Both the position numbers and the translations under genes were made by a program. Under the pieces are notes generated by a model that did not search any database, was not told the DNA's origin, and worked only from the letters and a program-made list of their open reading frames with translations. DNA of 11,548 nt from an uncultured Slackia sp. (GTDB lineage Bacteria; Actinomycetota; Coriobacteriia; Coriobacteriales; Eggerthellaceae). Of this stretch, positions 1-6,543 are shown piece by piece; within the stretch, counting starts at the first letter, position 1; every line of letters begins with the position of its first letter. The stretch is from the NCBI GenBank assembly GCA_900553655.1, contig USEQ01000011.1, positions 1-11,548 of the forward strand, given 5' to 3'.

Positions 1-609
1 ACGCTTGGTGCGCATGACGCGCGGGCCGAACGATACGAAGAAACCGCGATCCAAAGCGCGCTGCAGCTGGTCGGACGTACCGGCGAACGAATGCAGCACC
101 AGCGCACGCCCTCCTACGAGCGCAGGAGTCCGACGGCCCGCCCCGCGCAGGGCGCCAGCGCGCTCGAACGCGTCAATCACCTCGTCCACAGCGCGTACTG
201 CATGAATAGACACAAGTCCGTTTGCACACGACCCTTCGCCGCTGCATACCCGCGGCTGCAGGCCTTGAGTCCTTTTTGCGCAAGCCGCGACAATCCGTTC
301 GAAAATATCGACCTGTCTTTCGCGCGTCTCCTCATGGCGAGGCGAAAAGTCAAGTCCCACTTCGCCGATGAAGGCGCTCGACGGGGCGATCGCCTCGAAC
401 CGCTCGATCTGCGCATCATCGTCCGAAATAAACCAGGGATGCAGTCCGAGTCCTACGCGAACGCTCGAACACGAAGAAAATCGACGCACGTCCTTTTCGT
501 ACGATAAAGGGTCCACCGTTGCCGAGAACGCCGTAAGCGATTCGGCGGCGCGGCACGCGATCGATTCCCCGTCTTTCGAGAAGCCGAGATGGCAATGCAT
601 ATCGAACAT
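1..609 (-). CDS. TatD-family metal-dependent hydrolase (3' end beyond the window)
   Basis: Partial gene: 203 codons read openly to the left edge, with no stop in the window. TatD proteins are TIM-barrel metal-dependent phosphoesterases, often annotated as deoxyribonucleases. The metal-site motifs are visible in order: D3-M-H5-C-H7 (HxH), GLHPWF (residues 55-60), GEVGLDF (82-88, with E83), SIH (134-136) and LHSFAG (172-177), followed by GFFVSFGP (189-196). Only the last barrel strand, with its conserved Asp, should be missing. Between helix residues 97-110 and the SIH strand lies about 20 residues with two Cys (C122, C128), where TatD proteins usually have a short turn. The ATG at 609 puts M-F-D-M-H-C-H at the family's normal N-terminus. 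A GTG four codons upstream is also possible, and no strong ribosome binding site is seen. The gene starts 4 nt after the stop of the upstream gene, so translational coupling is likely. The family call is secure; the substrate is unknown. Confidence 0.9.
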   Translation of the reverse strand, partial: MFDMHCHLGFSKDGESIACRAAESLTAFSATVDPLSYEKDVRRFSSCSSVRVGLGLHPWFISDDDAQIERFEAIAPSSAFIGEVGLDFSPRHEETRERQVDIFERIVAACAKRTQGLQPRVCSGEGSCANGLVSIHAVRAVDEVIDAFERAGALRGAGRRTPALVGGRALVLHSFAGTSDQLQRALDRGFFVSFGPRVMRTKR

Positions 610-613
610 CGCA

Positions 614-1831
614 TCACGCACCGGAAGACGTCCCGCTTTGATTCTGAGGCGTCCCGCCCGTGCCAGAAGAAGACGAACCGGAGCTTGACGAATCGCCCGA
701 TGAGGAAGACCCGCCGGAAGTAGAGCCTCCCGTGCTCCCGTCCGCTCCGGAACCCGTGCTTCCCTGATCGCCGGAGCTGTCGGTTGACGACCCGTCACCG
801 GTCGTGCCCGTCGTACCGCCCGACGACGTCCCCTGCTGGCTCTCGGACCCGCCTCCCGTCGAAGAGGAATCAGACCCCGTCGAAGCCGACGAATCCTCTT
901 TATTCGAAGAAGATTCCTGGTCGGAAGTGCTCGACGAAGATGCATCCGTGGAATGGGCCTCCCCGGAATCCTTGCTTTCGCCCCCACCCTGAGAAGCGCT
1001 TTGGACATGCGAAGCGTCCTGTTTCACATCCTGCGGCTCATGCCAGGAGGCGACGATGGAAGGCGCCTTCGCCCCTACGCCTTGGCCCGCCGTAACCACC
1101 TCGATAACGACGGCGGAAAGCAGCATGGCCACCAGTGCCGAAACCGCAGCGACAATCACCGCGCTCTTTTGGATTTTGGCTTTGCGTTCACGAGCCGCAC
1201 GAGCGCGAACAAGAGCCGATTCGGCGTAAGCCTCGGATTTGCTGCTCCGACCATTATTGGAGACGGTTCGGGACGCAGCACCGTGCGACGAAGCGCCGGA
1301 TGAAGCCGCCTCCAGGACCACGGTTTCGTCCGACGCCGCACGCGAGACATGCATGCCATCAACGCCCAAAGCACGCGTGCTCGTCGCGGAAGCGTCGTTT
1401 GCGCCAAGCGCACCCATCGCGATTGTTTTATCCGCTGAAGCGACGTCTCCGCGTGCAGGGCCAACAGCACCGAACGCATGCGTAGCCACGCTGGAAAAAC
1501 CCTCATTCGTCCCGACCCCGGCAGAACCAATCGACCCATCGGCGAAATGGCTTTTCCCGTCAGAAGCGGACGAGGAGTGGGTCGGGGCAATATCCTTGAT
1601 CTTCTCCGCAGAGGCGGAGAGGAACTTCTTATACACCTGCGATGCGACAGCGGAAACAATCGAGCCCACAGCAGCGCCGATCAAAGACCCCGCTATGCCG
1701 ATCCGAGATGCAAGCAGCATGGAAGTCACCGCGGCCAGGGCGCCCGCAAGCAGCTGCGCTATCGAAAGGTCGTCGAAGAGCGTAAGCCAAAACGGCTTCT
1801 TCTTCTCGTCTTCGTCTTGCCGTTCCTGCAT
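614..1831 (-). CDS. Ser/Gly-rich membrane protein of unknown function, three predicted TM segments
   Basis: A 405-aa protein that I do not recognise by function. The start at 1831 is chosen because AAGGAG lies 7 nt upstream; the frame is open for nine more codons but these are Arg-rich and lack a ribosome binding site. Regions seen: a charged N-terminus (residues 1-12); two adjacent hydrophobic segments (about 24-41 and 45-66) with small-residue spacing like a glycine zipper, ending in Y-K-K; an Ala/Ser/Gly-rich middle (about 70-205); an Arg/Lys-rich stretch (209-222); a third hydrophobic segment (about 223-246); and a Ser/Gly/Thr/Asp tail from about 270 to the end. The positive-inside rule places the middle part in the cytoplasm and the low-complexity tail outside the cell. 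There is no signal-peptidase site, LPXTG sorting motif or Cys. It lies 75 nt after the alarmone synthetase and 4 nt before tatD. Long open frames on the opposite strand are a by-product of its composition. Confidence 0.8.
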   Translation of the reverse strand: MQERQDEDEKKKPFWLTLFDDLSIAQLLAGALAAVTSMLLASRIGIAGSLIGAAVGSIVSAVASQVYKKFLSASAEKIKDIAPTHSSSASDGKSHFADGSIGSAGVGTNEGFSSVATHAFGAVGPARGDVASADKTIAMGALGANDASATSTRALGVDGMHVSRAASDETVVLEAASSGASSHGAASRTVSNNGRSSKSEAYAESALVRARAARERKAKIQKSAVIVAAVSALVAMLLSAVVIEVVTAGQGVGAKAPSIVASWHEPQDVKQDASHVQSASQGGGESKDSGEAHSTDASSSSTSDQESSSNKEDSSASTGSDSSSTGGGSESQQGTSSGGTTGTTGDGSSTDSSGDQGSTGSGADGSTGGSTSGGSSSSGDSSSSGSSSSGTGGTPQNQSGTSSGA

Positions 1832-1906
1832 AAGCCATCTCCTTCGCCGGCAACGCATGTCGCGTTACCGCGTCCTGAAAAACAAAGCTCACATCGATCG
1901 AAGACG

Positions 1907-2725
1907 TCACTCGGTATCCATGGCGCGTGCAAGGATTTGCATGCGTTCCTCGACGTCTTTGATAACGCGGCTGCAATACAGCAGCTCATCAGACGAATCG
2001 ATGCCTTCGACGCTATGCACGGCCTTGTATTTCAGCCCGTGCTCGAGACTCGCCCAGAAGTCCATGGCAATGGTTCTAATCTGGACCTCGACAGGAACAA
2101 GCTCTTTTTTATCCATGAAGTACACCGGCATCCGTACGATAACATGCAGGCTTCTGTACCCGTTCGGTTTCGGGTGCTCGATATAGTCTTTCACCTCGAC
2201 GATTTCCAGGTCGTCCTGCTTGCGCAGAAGGCTAAGCAGCCCGTATACGTCGTGGATGTACGAGCAAATAACGCGCACGCCCGCAATGTCGAAGATGTTC
2301 GCCTCCATGGATTCAACGGAGACGGGCAGGTTTCGTCTTTTGAGCTTCTCGTAGATGCTCACAGGATTTTTCACGCGCGATTCGATATGGTGAATAGGAT
2401 TGCGATTCTTCTTCAGGCTCAAATCCCGGTCGAGCACCTCAAAGCGAACTTCCATCTGACGCATGGCGGACTCGTAACGCTGCAGCGAAGCGCGCATGGC
2501 CGACCCCACCACTTTCGCCTGCAAAGACAGCGCGTCGTGGTTGACGCCTTCTTTATCGGCGAAACGAGCAAGAAACTCCCCCGTCGCGTTGCGCGCCATC
2601 TCTTCGCTCGAAAGAGGCGTGGTATGGGACGGATTGCCTATGCGCGACGTATGCTTCCCCTGCGCAGCGGACGAAGTCTCGTCTTCGAGAACACACATGG
2701 GGCTGGAATTCGAAATGGATGTCAT
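1907..2725 (-). CDS. Small alarmone synthetase, RelA/SpoT synthetase domain (RelQ/YjbM-like)
   Basis: A 272-aa protein with a RelA/SpoT nucleotidyltransferase domain. Enzymes of this type transfer pyrophosphate from ATP to GDP or GTP to make (p)ppGpp-type alarmones in the cytoplasm. Synthetase motifs are intact: R-x-K followed by SIYEKLKRR (residues 117-131), IFDIAGVRVI (144-153), DYIEHPKPNGYRSLH (180-194), and EVQIRT with W224 and LEH (213-229). No HD hydrolase domain and no TGS or ACT domain are present, so this is a synthetase-only form. It is longer than typical RelQ/YjbM proteins (about 210 aa), mainly because of a polar, Ser-rich N-terminal extension of roughly 60 residues. The start at 2725 follows AAAGGG with 5-nt spacing; an upstream in-frame extension to 2848 reads through the likely promoter and is rejected. 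Assignment to an exact subfamily (RelQ, RelP or actinobacterial RelS-like) would need a tree. Activity is inferred from the motifs. Confidence 0.9.
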   Translation of the reverse strand: MTSISNSSPMCVLEDETSSAAQGKHTSRIGNPSHTTPLSSEEMARNATGEFLARFADKEGVNHDALSLQAKVVGSAMRASLQRYESAMRQMEVRFEVLDRDLSLKKNRNPIHHIESRVKNPVSIYEKLKRRNLPVSVESMEANIFDIAGVRVICSYIHDVYGLLSLLRKQDDLEIVEVKDYIEHPKPNGYRSLHVIVRMPVYFMDKKELVPVEVQIRTIAMDFWASLEHGLKYKAVHSVEGIDSSDELLYCSRVIKDVEERMQILARAMDTE

Positions 2726-2821
2726 GAACGCCCTTTCGTAGTGCAAAGCGCACCGTATCCTATCGTAACGTTTGACGCGCGGCAGCATGCAGCATGGCAT
2801 GAGCATTCGACGCGCAGTGTC

Positions 2822-2851
2822 ATCATAGCGAAGCGCTGCGCACGGCAAAAA
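2822..2851 (-). promoter_or_regulatory. Possible promoter for the alarmone synthetase gene
   Basis: On the minus strand TATGAT (2827-2822) matches the -10 consensus at five of six positions. The T-rich -35 candidate 17 nt upstream (TTTTGC, 2850-2845) is poor. The leader to the ATG at 2725 would be just under 100 nt. The -35 candidate overlaps the T run of the possible ygiQ terminator. Confidence 0.3.
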
Positions 2852-2866
2852 ATCGTTGCCGAAACG
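2847..2866 (-). terminator. Weak candidate rho-independent terminator after ygiQ
   Basis: On the minus strand a short stem CGTT/AACG (2866-2863 and 2857-2854) around a 5-nt loop is followed by a run of six T (2852-2847), 28 nt after the ygiQ stop. The stem is only 4 bp. A competing stem (CGGCAA with TTGCCG) uses the same T run, so termination may be inefficient. Confidence 0.3.
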
Positions 2867-2893
2867 CCACGGTACCTTCTGACAATGACCAGA

Positions 2894-4819
2894 TTATTTC
2901 CGTTTTCGCGCACTGCCGCGGGTCTTTTGTCCCGTCTTGGAAGAATGCGGCGCGCGGTTGGCGGCAGCGTCCTTGCGCGACCCGCCTCCTTTGCGCGCGG
3001 TGCCCCCGTGCGACCCGCCTCCTTTGCGCGGACGCACCAGGCATTCGGGGCCATATCCCACCAAATCCATGCGCCCGGCCTTGCGAAGCGCCTCTATCAC
3101 CAAGTCGTGATTCTTCGGATCGCGGCATTGGATAAGTGCGCGCTGCAACGCCTTTTCATGCGTGCTTTTCGGCGTGTAAACCGGCTTCATCGTCCGAGGG
3201 TCGACCCCGGTGTAATACATGCATGTCGACATGGTAGACGGCGTGGGGTAGAAATCCTGCACCTGTTCCGGCATATATCCCAGGTCTCGGCAATACTCTG
3301 CCAACTCGACCGCTTCCTTGAGCGTGGATCCCGGATGGGACGACATGAGGTAAGGAACCAGGTACTGTTTCTTACCCAAGTCGGCGTTAACGCGCGCATA
3401 GCGATCGCGAAAGCGCTCGTACACCGCATTGCCCGGCTTGCCCATGACGGAAAGCACCGCGTCGGATACGTGTTCAGGCGCCACCTTGAGCTGACCGCTC
3501 ACGTGGTGCTCGCACAGCTCGCGAATAAACGTGTCGTCGGGGTCGGCAAGCGCGTAGTCAAACCGAACGCCCGAGCGCACGAACACCTTCTTCACCTCGG
3601 GCATGGAGCGAAGCGTCCGCAAGACATCAAGATAGTCTTCATGATCGACCTCGAGCTTCGAGCAAGGTTTCGGAAAAAGACAGCTTTTATGGGGACACGC
3701 TCCGTGCTTCATCTGCTTCTGACACGCCGGAGCCCTGAAGTTCGCCGTAGGCCCGCCAACATCGTGGATATAGCCCTTGAAATCAGGGTCGTCGAAGAAC
3801 AGCTTCGCCTCTTCGACAAGCGACTCCTTGCTCCTCGACTGCACAATACGCCCCTGATGAAACGTCAGCGCGCAAAAAGAGCACTCGCCGAAGCAGCCGC
3901 GATTGCTCGACAAGCTGAACTTGACCTCGGTGATGGCGGGAACACCCCCCGCCGATTCGTACGAAGGATGGTACGTGCGCATATACGGCAATCGGTACAC
4001 CGCATCGAGTTCGGAGCGAGACAGGGGCTTCGAGGGCGGGTTTTGCACCACATACACCTGATGGGGGTATTCCTCCACCAGACGCTTCCCGGTGAACGGA
4101 TCGGAGTTGAGGTATTGCGTGTTGAAACTGCGCGCGTACGCAAGCTTGTCGTCAAGCATCTCTTCGAAGGGGGGAAGGACGATGGCGTCGTAGACGTGCT
4201 CGAGCGAACGGGTCTTGTACACCGTACCCTCGATGAACGTGATGTCCTCGATGGAAAGGCCGCTTTGCAACGCATCGGCAATCTCTACGATGGAGCGCTC
4301 CCCCATGCCGTACGAGACGATATCGGCACCGGAATCAAGAAGAATCGAGCGCTTCAGCTTGTCGGACCAGTAGTCATAATGCGCGAGCCTGCGCAGGCTC
4401 GCTTCAATGCCGCCCAGGATGATGGGGGTCTTCTTGTAGACGCGGCGGATGAGGTTTCCGTATACGGCGGCGGCGTGGTTGGGGCGAAGCCCCGCCTGCC
4501 CTCCGGGCGAGTAGGCGTCGTTTCGTCGCGGTTTTTTCGACGAGGTATAGTGATTGACCATAGAGTCCATATTGCCGGCCGACACCAAAAATCCAAGGCG
4601 CGGCTCCCCAAACACCGCAATGCTTTGCGGGTCCGTCCAATCGGGCTGTGCGATAACGCCTACGCGATACCCGTTCGCCTCGAGCACACGCGTGATGATG
4701 GCGGCGCCGAACGACGGGTGGTCAACATAGGCGTCCCCCGAAACGTACACGAAGTCGACCTCGTCCCAGCCGCGCCTGCGCGCCTCGTCCATCGTAATCG
4801 GCAAGAAGCCCTGCGTCAT
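2894..4819 (-). CDS. ygiQ: YgiQ-family radical SAM protein
   Basis: A 641-aa protein of the YgiQ (UPF0313) family, whose biochemical role is not established. The N-terminus carries the family signature: FLPITMDEARRRGWDEVDF (residues 5-23), then GDAYVDHPSFG (28-38) and VIAQPDW (55-61), in the order known from E. coli YgiQ. The radical SAM cluster motif Cx3Cx2C is present as C309-C313-C316 within NRGCFGECSFC. A second Cys group (C366, C375, C380, C386) follows, as in other family members, and could bind another Fe-S cluster or a metal. Near the C-terminus, QDFYPTPSTMST (521-532) and GVDPRTMKPVY (538-548) are also typical. Residues after about 596 form a Lys/Arg/Gly/Ser-rich tail containing an exact repeat. 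The start at 4819 has GAAGGGA about 8 nt upstream. It lies downstream of tcdA with 82 nt between them. Confidence 0.95.
   Translation of the reverse strand: MTQGFLPITMDEARRRGWDEVDFVYVSGDAYVDHPSFGAAIITRVLEANGYRVGVIAQPDWTDPQSIAVFGEPRLGFLVSAGNMDSMVNHYTSSKKPRRNDAYSPGGQAGLRPNHAAAVYGNLIRRVYKKTPIILGGIEASLRRLAHYDYWSDKLKRSILLDSGADIVSYGMGERSIVEIADALQSGLSIEDITFIEGTVYKTRSLEHVYDAIVLPPFEEMLDDKLAYARSFNTQYLNSDPFTGKRLVEEYPHQVYVVQNPPSKPLSRSELDAVYRLPYMRTYHPSYESAGGVPAITEVKFSLSSNRGCFGECSFCALTFHQGRIVQSRSKESLVEEAKLFFDDPDFKGYIHDVGGPTANFRAPACQKQMKHGACPHKSCLFPKPCSKLEVDHEDYLDVLRTLRSMPEVKKVFVRSGVRFDYALADPDDTFIRELCEHHVSGQLKVAPEHVSDAVLSVMGKPGNAVYERFRDRYARVNADLGKKQYLVPYLMSSHPGSTLKEAVELAEYCRDLGYMPEQVQDFYPTPSTMSTCMYYTGVDPRTMKPVYTPKSTHEKALQRALIQCRDPKNHDLVIEALRKAGRMDLVGYGPECLVRPRKGGGSHGGTARKGGGSRKDAAANRAPHSSKTGQKTRGSARKRK
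2977..3030 (-). repeat. Two 21-bp direct repeats in the 3' end of ygiQ
   Basis: Positions 2977-2997 and 3010-3030 are identical over 21 bases and 33 bp apart, so they are in frame. They encode the two R-K-G-G-G-S units of the basic C-terminal tail of YgiQ, separated by a short variable stretch. Confidence 0.9.
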
Positions 4820-4847
4820 CGTTCATCCCTTCGTCGTCGTACTGCGC

Positions 4848-4867
4848 TCTTCCGCATGTGCGGAAGA
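4848..4867. other. Perfect inverted repeat between tcdA and ygiQ
   Basis: TCTTCCGCA (4848-4856) and TGCGGAAGA (4859-4867) are exact reverse complements around two bases. A second smaller hairpin, CCTGC/GCAGG with a 4-nt loop (4874-4887), lies beside it. Neither is followed by a T run on either strand, so they are not typical intrinsic terminators. They could act as an RNA processing site, an attenuator or a protein-binding site upstream of ygiQ. Confidence 0.6.
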
Positions 4868-4901
4868 TGCCATCCTGCTCGCGCAGGCTCAACCATAAGC
4901 G

Positions 4902-5639
4902 TTATGCAATGCCGACAATGCTTCGTATCACGTCGCCGGCGATCATCTGACCCATGATGGGAGGCATGAAAGAAAGCGTGCCGAGCTCCGTCCTTTCACG
5001 GCGCATCGACCCTTCAGCCGCAGCAACGGCGACGGGCTGCTCGGACGAGTACAGCACACGCATCGCGCCTATGCCCTGTTTTCGCGCAAGCTTGCGGACG
5101 GAACGGCACAGCGGGCACGATTGCGTCTGATAAATATCCGCAAACGACAGCATTTCGGGATGACATTTGTTCGCCGCCCCCATACTGCCGACGAAAGCGA
5201 TGCCGTGTTCTTCGGCGTACGATGCCAGTGCAAGCTTCGTCGTGACCGTGTCAACGGCATCAACGATGAAGTCGACGGGGTCCGTGAGAAAATCTCCCAC
5301 GTTGTCCGTGGTGACGAAGGCGTCATGGGCAACAATGCGCACCCCGGGAGCGATATCCCTCACCATGGAAGCCATCACGTCGACCTTCCTTTTCCCGATC
5401 GTGCTGTAGAAGGCTATGGCCTGCCTGTTGATGTTGCTCTCCTCCACCGCATCGCGATCGACGAGCACGAGCGTTCCCACGCCCGCACGCGCCAAGGCCT
5501 CTACGCAGCTTGAGCCCACGCCTCCAAGACCGAAAACAGCGACGCGCGCCTCGGAGAGACGGCGCAGGCCATCCTCGCCGATCATCCTCGCCGAACGCTC
5601 CATTCGAGCGGTTTCATCTATGCGTCCCCTGTTGGCCAT
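4902..5639 (-). CDS. tcdA: tRNA threonylcarbamoyladenosine dehydratase, TcdA-like ThiF/E1 family
   Basis: A 245-aa cytoplasmic protein of the ThiF/MoeB/E1 family. TcdA (CsdL) uses ATP to convert t6A37 of ANN-decoding tRNAs to the cyclic form ct6A. The N-terminus has the family pattern R-x-E-R-x-x-R-M-I-G (residues 11-21). The nucleotide-binding loop is FGLGGVGSS (36-44), followed by VLVDRDAVEESNINRQ (58-73) with the acidic strand end and the Asn/Arg pair, then DAVDTVTTK (127-135). There is no E1 catalytic-Cys domain or ubiquitin-like partner nearby, which favours TcdA over ThiF or MoeB. Where E. coli TcdA has a QDPLA segment, this protein has SCPLC (174-178), which adds two cysteines. The start at 5639 follows AAGG with 6-nt spacing; an earlier ATG at 5696 is less likely. 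The exact reaction is inferred. Confidence 0.87.
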   Translation of the reverse strand: MANRGRIDETARMERSARMIGEDGLRRLSEARVAVFGLGGVGSSCVEALARAGVGTLVLVDRDAVEESNINRQAIAFYSTIGKRKVDVMASMVRDIAPGVRIVAHDAFVTTDNVGDFLTDPVDFIVDAVDTVTTKLALASYAEEHGIAFVGSMGAANKCHPEMLSFADIYQTQSCPLCRSVRKLARKQGIGAMRVLYSSEQPVAVAAAEGSMRRERTELGTLSFMPPIMGQMIAGDVIRSIVGIA

Positions 5640-5667
5640 AGCACGCCTTCTTCCACCTATCACGTAC

Positions 5668-5696
5668 AATACAATGCAAACGTTGTCCCTGCTCAA
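5668..5696 (-). promoter_or_regulatory. Possible promoter for tcdA
   Basis: On the minus strand TTGAGC (5696-5691) and TGTATT (5673-5668) are separated by 17 nt, about 28 nt before the start codon. The match is moderate. An imperfect palindrome, CTCTATAC/GTATAAAG (5701-5719, 7 of 8 pairs), sits just upstream and could bind a regulator. Confidence 0.35.
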
Positions 5697-5730
5697 TAAT
5701 CTCTATACGCTGTATAAAGATTATCTGCTA

Positions 5731-5771
5731 AAGAAAGAGAGGGGCGTCCGCATGCCGCGAACGCCCCTCTC
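5731..5771 (-). terminator. Rho-independent terminator of the lipoprotein gene
   Basis: On the minus strand an 11-bp perfect G+C-rich stem (arms 5771-5761 and 5747-5737) with a 13-nt loop is followed by the T-rich run TTTCTT (5736-5731). It lies 36 nt after the lipoprotein stop codon and separates that gene from tcdA. Confidence 0.85.
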
Positions 5772-5806
5772 GCGAACCCTCGGTTCGGTCGAATCCTCGA
5801 AACAGC

Positions 5807-6385
5807 CTAGGAAGCGTCCGCCGCATCAGCAGAAGCGTCTCCCTGGGCACTCTTCGCGCCGTCTTCTTGAGAAGACGAGCCGTCTCCCGCATATTCCGCA
5901 ACCAAAGCATCGGCCTTCGAAAGGTGCTCGATACCGCTGTCGTAGCGCGCCTGGATTTCTTTAAGCTGGGTTTCAAGCGCGGATGCATCGGGGTTCTGGG
6001 AATTCTGCAAGGCGGCATAAGCTTCCACGTAATCGGACAGGGCCGTGCTCAATTCCTCAGCGCCTGCCTTGTACTCTTCGTGCACCTGGGAAAGCCCTTC
6101 GGGAACCTGAAGCTCGGAGATCTTCTCGAGCTTCTTCGCCGCCTCGGAGGCGGACTGACGCATTGCCGCAATATCGCCCTCGGTGGCTGCTGTCCCGAAC
6201 GATTCAAGGGCATCGGACGCTTCGGTGCTGATGCTGTTCACGCTTGCCATATACTCGCGATTCAGCTGCGCGGGAGTCTTTTTCTCGGCGTCGCCGCCGG
6301 AGCACGAGACCAAAAGCATGCAGAGGGCGCACACGGCGCACGCGCAGGCCGCTATGCGGGAAATATGTTTCATACGATTGCTCAT
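5807..6385 (-). CDS. Small lipoprotein, coiled-coil-like, function unknown
   Basis: A 192-aa predicted lipoprotein. The N-terminus has basic residues (R4, K6, R10), then a hydrophobic, Ala/Cys-rich segment (about 11-26), then the lipobox L-V-S-C with C28 as the predicted lipidated residue, followed by S-G-G-D. The mature part is acidic, Ala/Glu/Ser-rich and almost all helix-forming (about 45-165), with heptad-like spacing that suggests a helical bundle or coiled coil. The end (about 168-192) is a Gly/Ser/Asp/Ala low-complexity tail. No enzyme motif is seen. It should be anchored on the outer face of the membrane. The start at 6385 follows AAAGGG with 5-nt spacing; the open frame extends to 6466 but runs through the promoter and the preceding terminator. 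It is a single-gene unit, with a promoter at 6416-6424 and a terminator at 5731-5771. No specific role can be assigned. Confidence 0.85.
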   Translation of the reverse strand: MSNRMKHISRIAACACAVCALCMLLVSCSGGDAEKKTPAQLNREYMASVNSISTEASDALESFGTAATEGDIAAMRQSASEAAKKLEKISELQVPEGLSQVHEEYKAGAEELSTALSDYVEAYAALQNSQNPDASALETQLKEIQARYDSGIEHLSKADALVAEYAGDGSSSQEDGAKSAQGDASADAADAS

Positions 6386-6415
6386 AGGTACCCTTTCATA
6401 CGGTGTAGCATCGAA

Positions 6416-6424
6416 ACTATACCA
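6416..6424 (-). promoter_or_regulatory. Extended -10 promoter of the lipoprotein gene
   Basis: On the minus strand TGG precedes TATAGT (6421-6416), giving an extended -10 element (TGn plus five of six consensus bases) about 30 nt before the start codon. No good -35 is present; the space upstream is taken by the argR terminator hairpin. Confidence 0.5.
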
Positions 6425-6453
6425 AAGAAAGAACGACGCCCGAAAGCGTCGCT
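6424..6453 (-). terminator. Rho-independent terminator of argR
   Basis: On the minus strand AGCGACGC (6453-6446) pairs with GCGTCGTT (6439-6432), 8 bp including one G-U, around a 6-nt loop. A T-rich run CTTTCTT (6430-6424) follows. It lies about 90 nt after the argR stop codon. Confidence 0.75.
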
Positions 6454-6543
6454 CCAATTTCCACATGAGGTTGCCTAGCCGTTACGCTCCTCTATCGAAC
6501 GCCTAGGCGCATGCCGCATTTCGAGCGGCTCATACGCGCGGTG
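6454..6543. other. argR 3' untranslated region with short inverted repeats
   Basis: Non-coding stretch between the argR stop and its terminator. It holds a perfect 10-bp palindrome CGCCTAGGCG (6500-6509) and a small stem GCCGC/GCGGC nearby (about 6513-6529). No T run follows either, and no reading frame with a ribosome binding site is seen. Confidence 0.4.

Noticed and set aside
614..960. Ser-codon-rich stretch that could be taken for a tandem-repeat or CRISPR-like array
   Set aside because: There are no repeats of constant length or regular spacers. It is low-complexity coding DNA for the Ser/Gly tail of the minus-strand protein.
1239..2186. A 315-codon plus-strand frame over the membrane protein gene and relQ
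   Set aside because: It spans the end of relQ and the intergenic gap antisense to both, and its product mirrors the Ser/Ala codons of the minus-strand gene.
1478..4957. A 1159-codon open frame on the plus strand opposite relQ and ygiQ
   Set aside because: It is antisense to two genes with clear family motifs. Its product is Arg/His-rich with no domain pattern, and no ribosome binding site precedes it. Long antisense frames are common in G+C-rich genes.
5701..5719. Imperfect palindrome CTCTATAC/GTATAAAG as a separate regulator site
   Set aside because: It has one mismatch, is A+T-rich and lies in a promoter region where such symmetry often arises by chance. It is mentioned only with the tcdA promoter.
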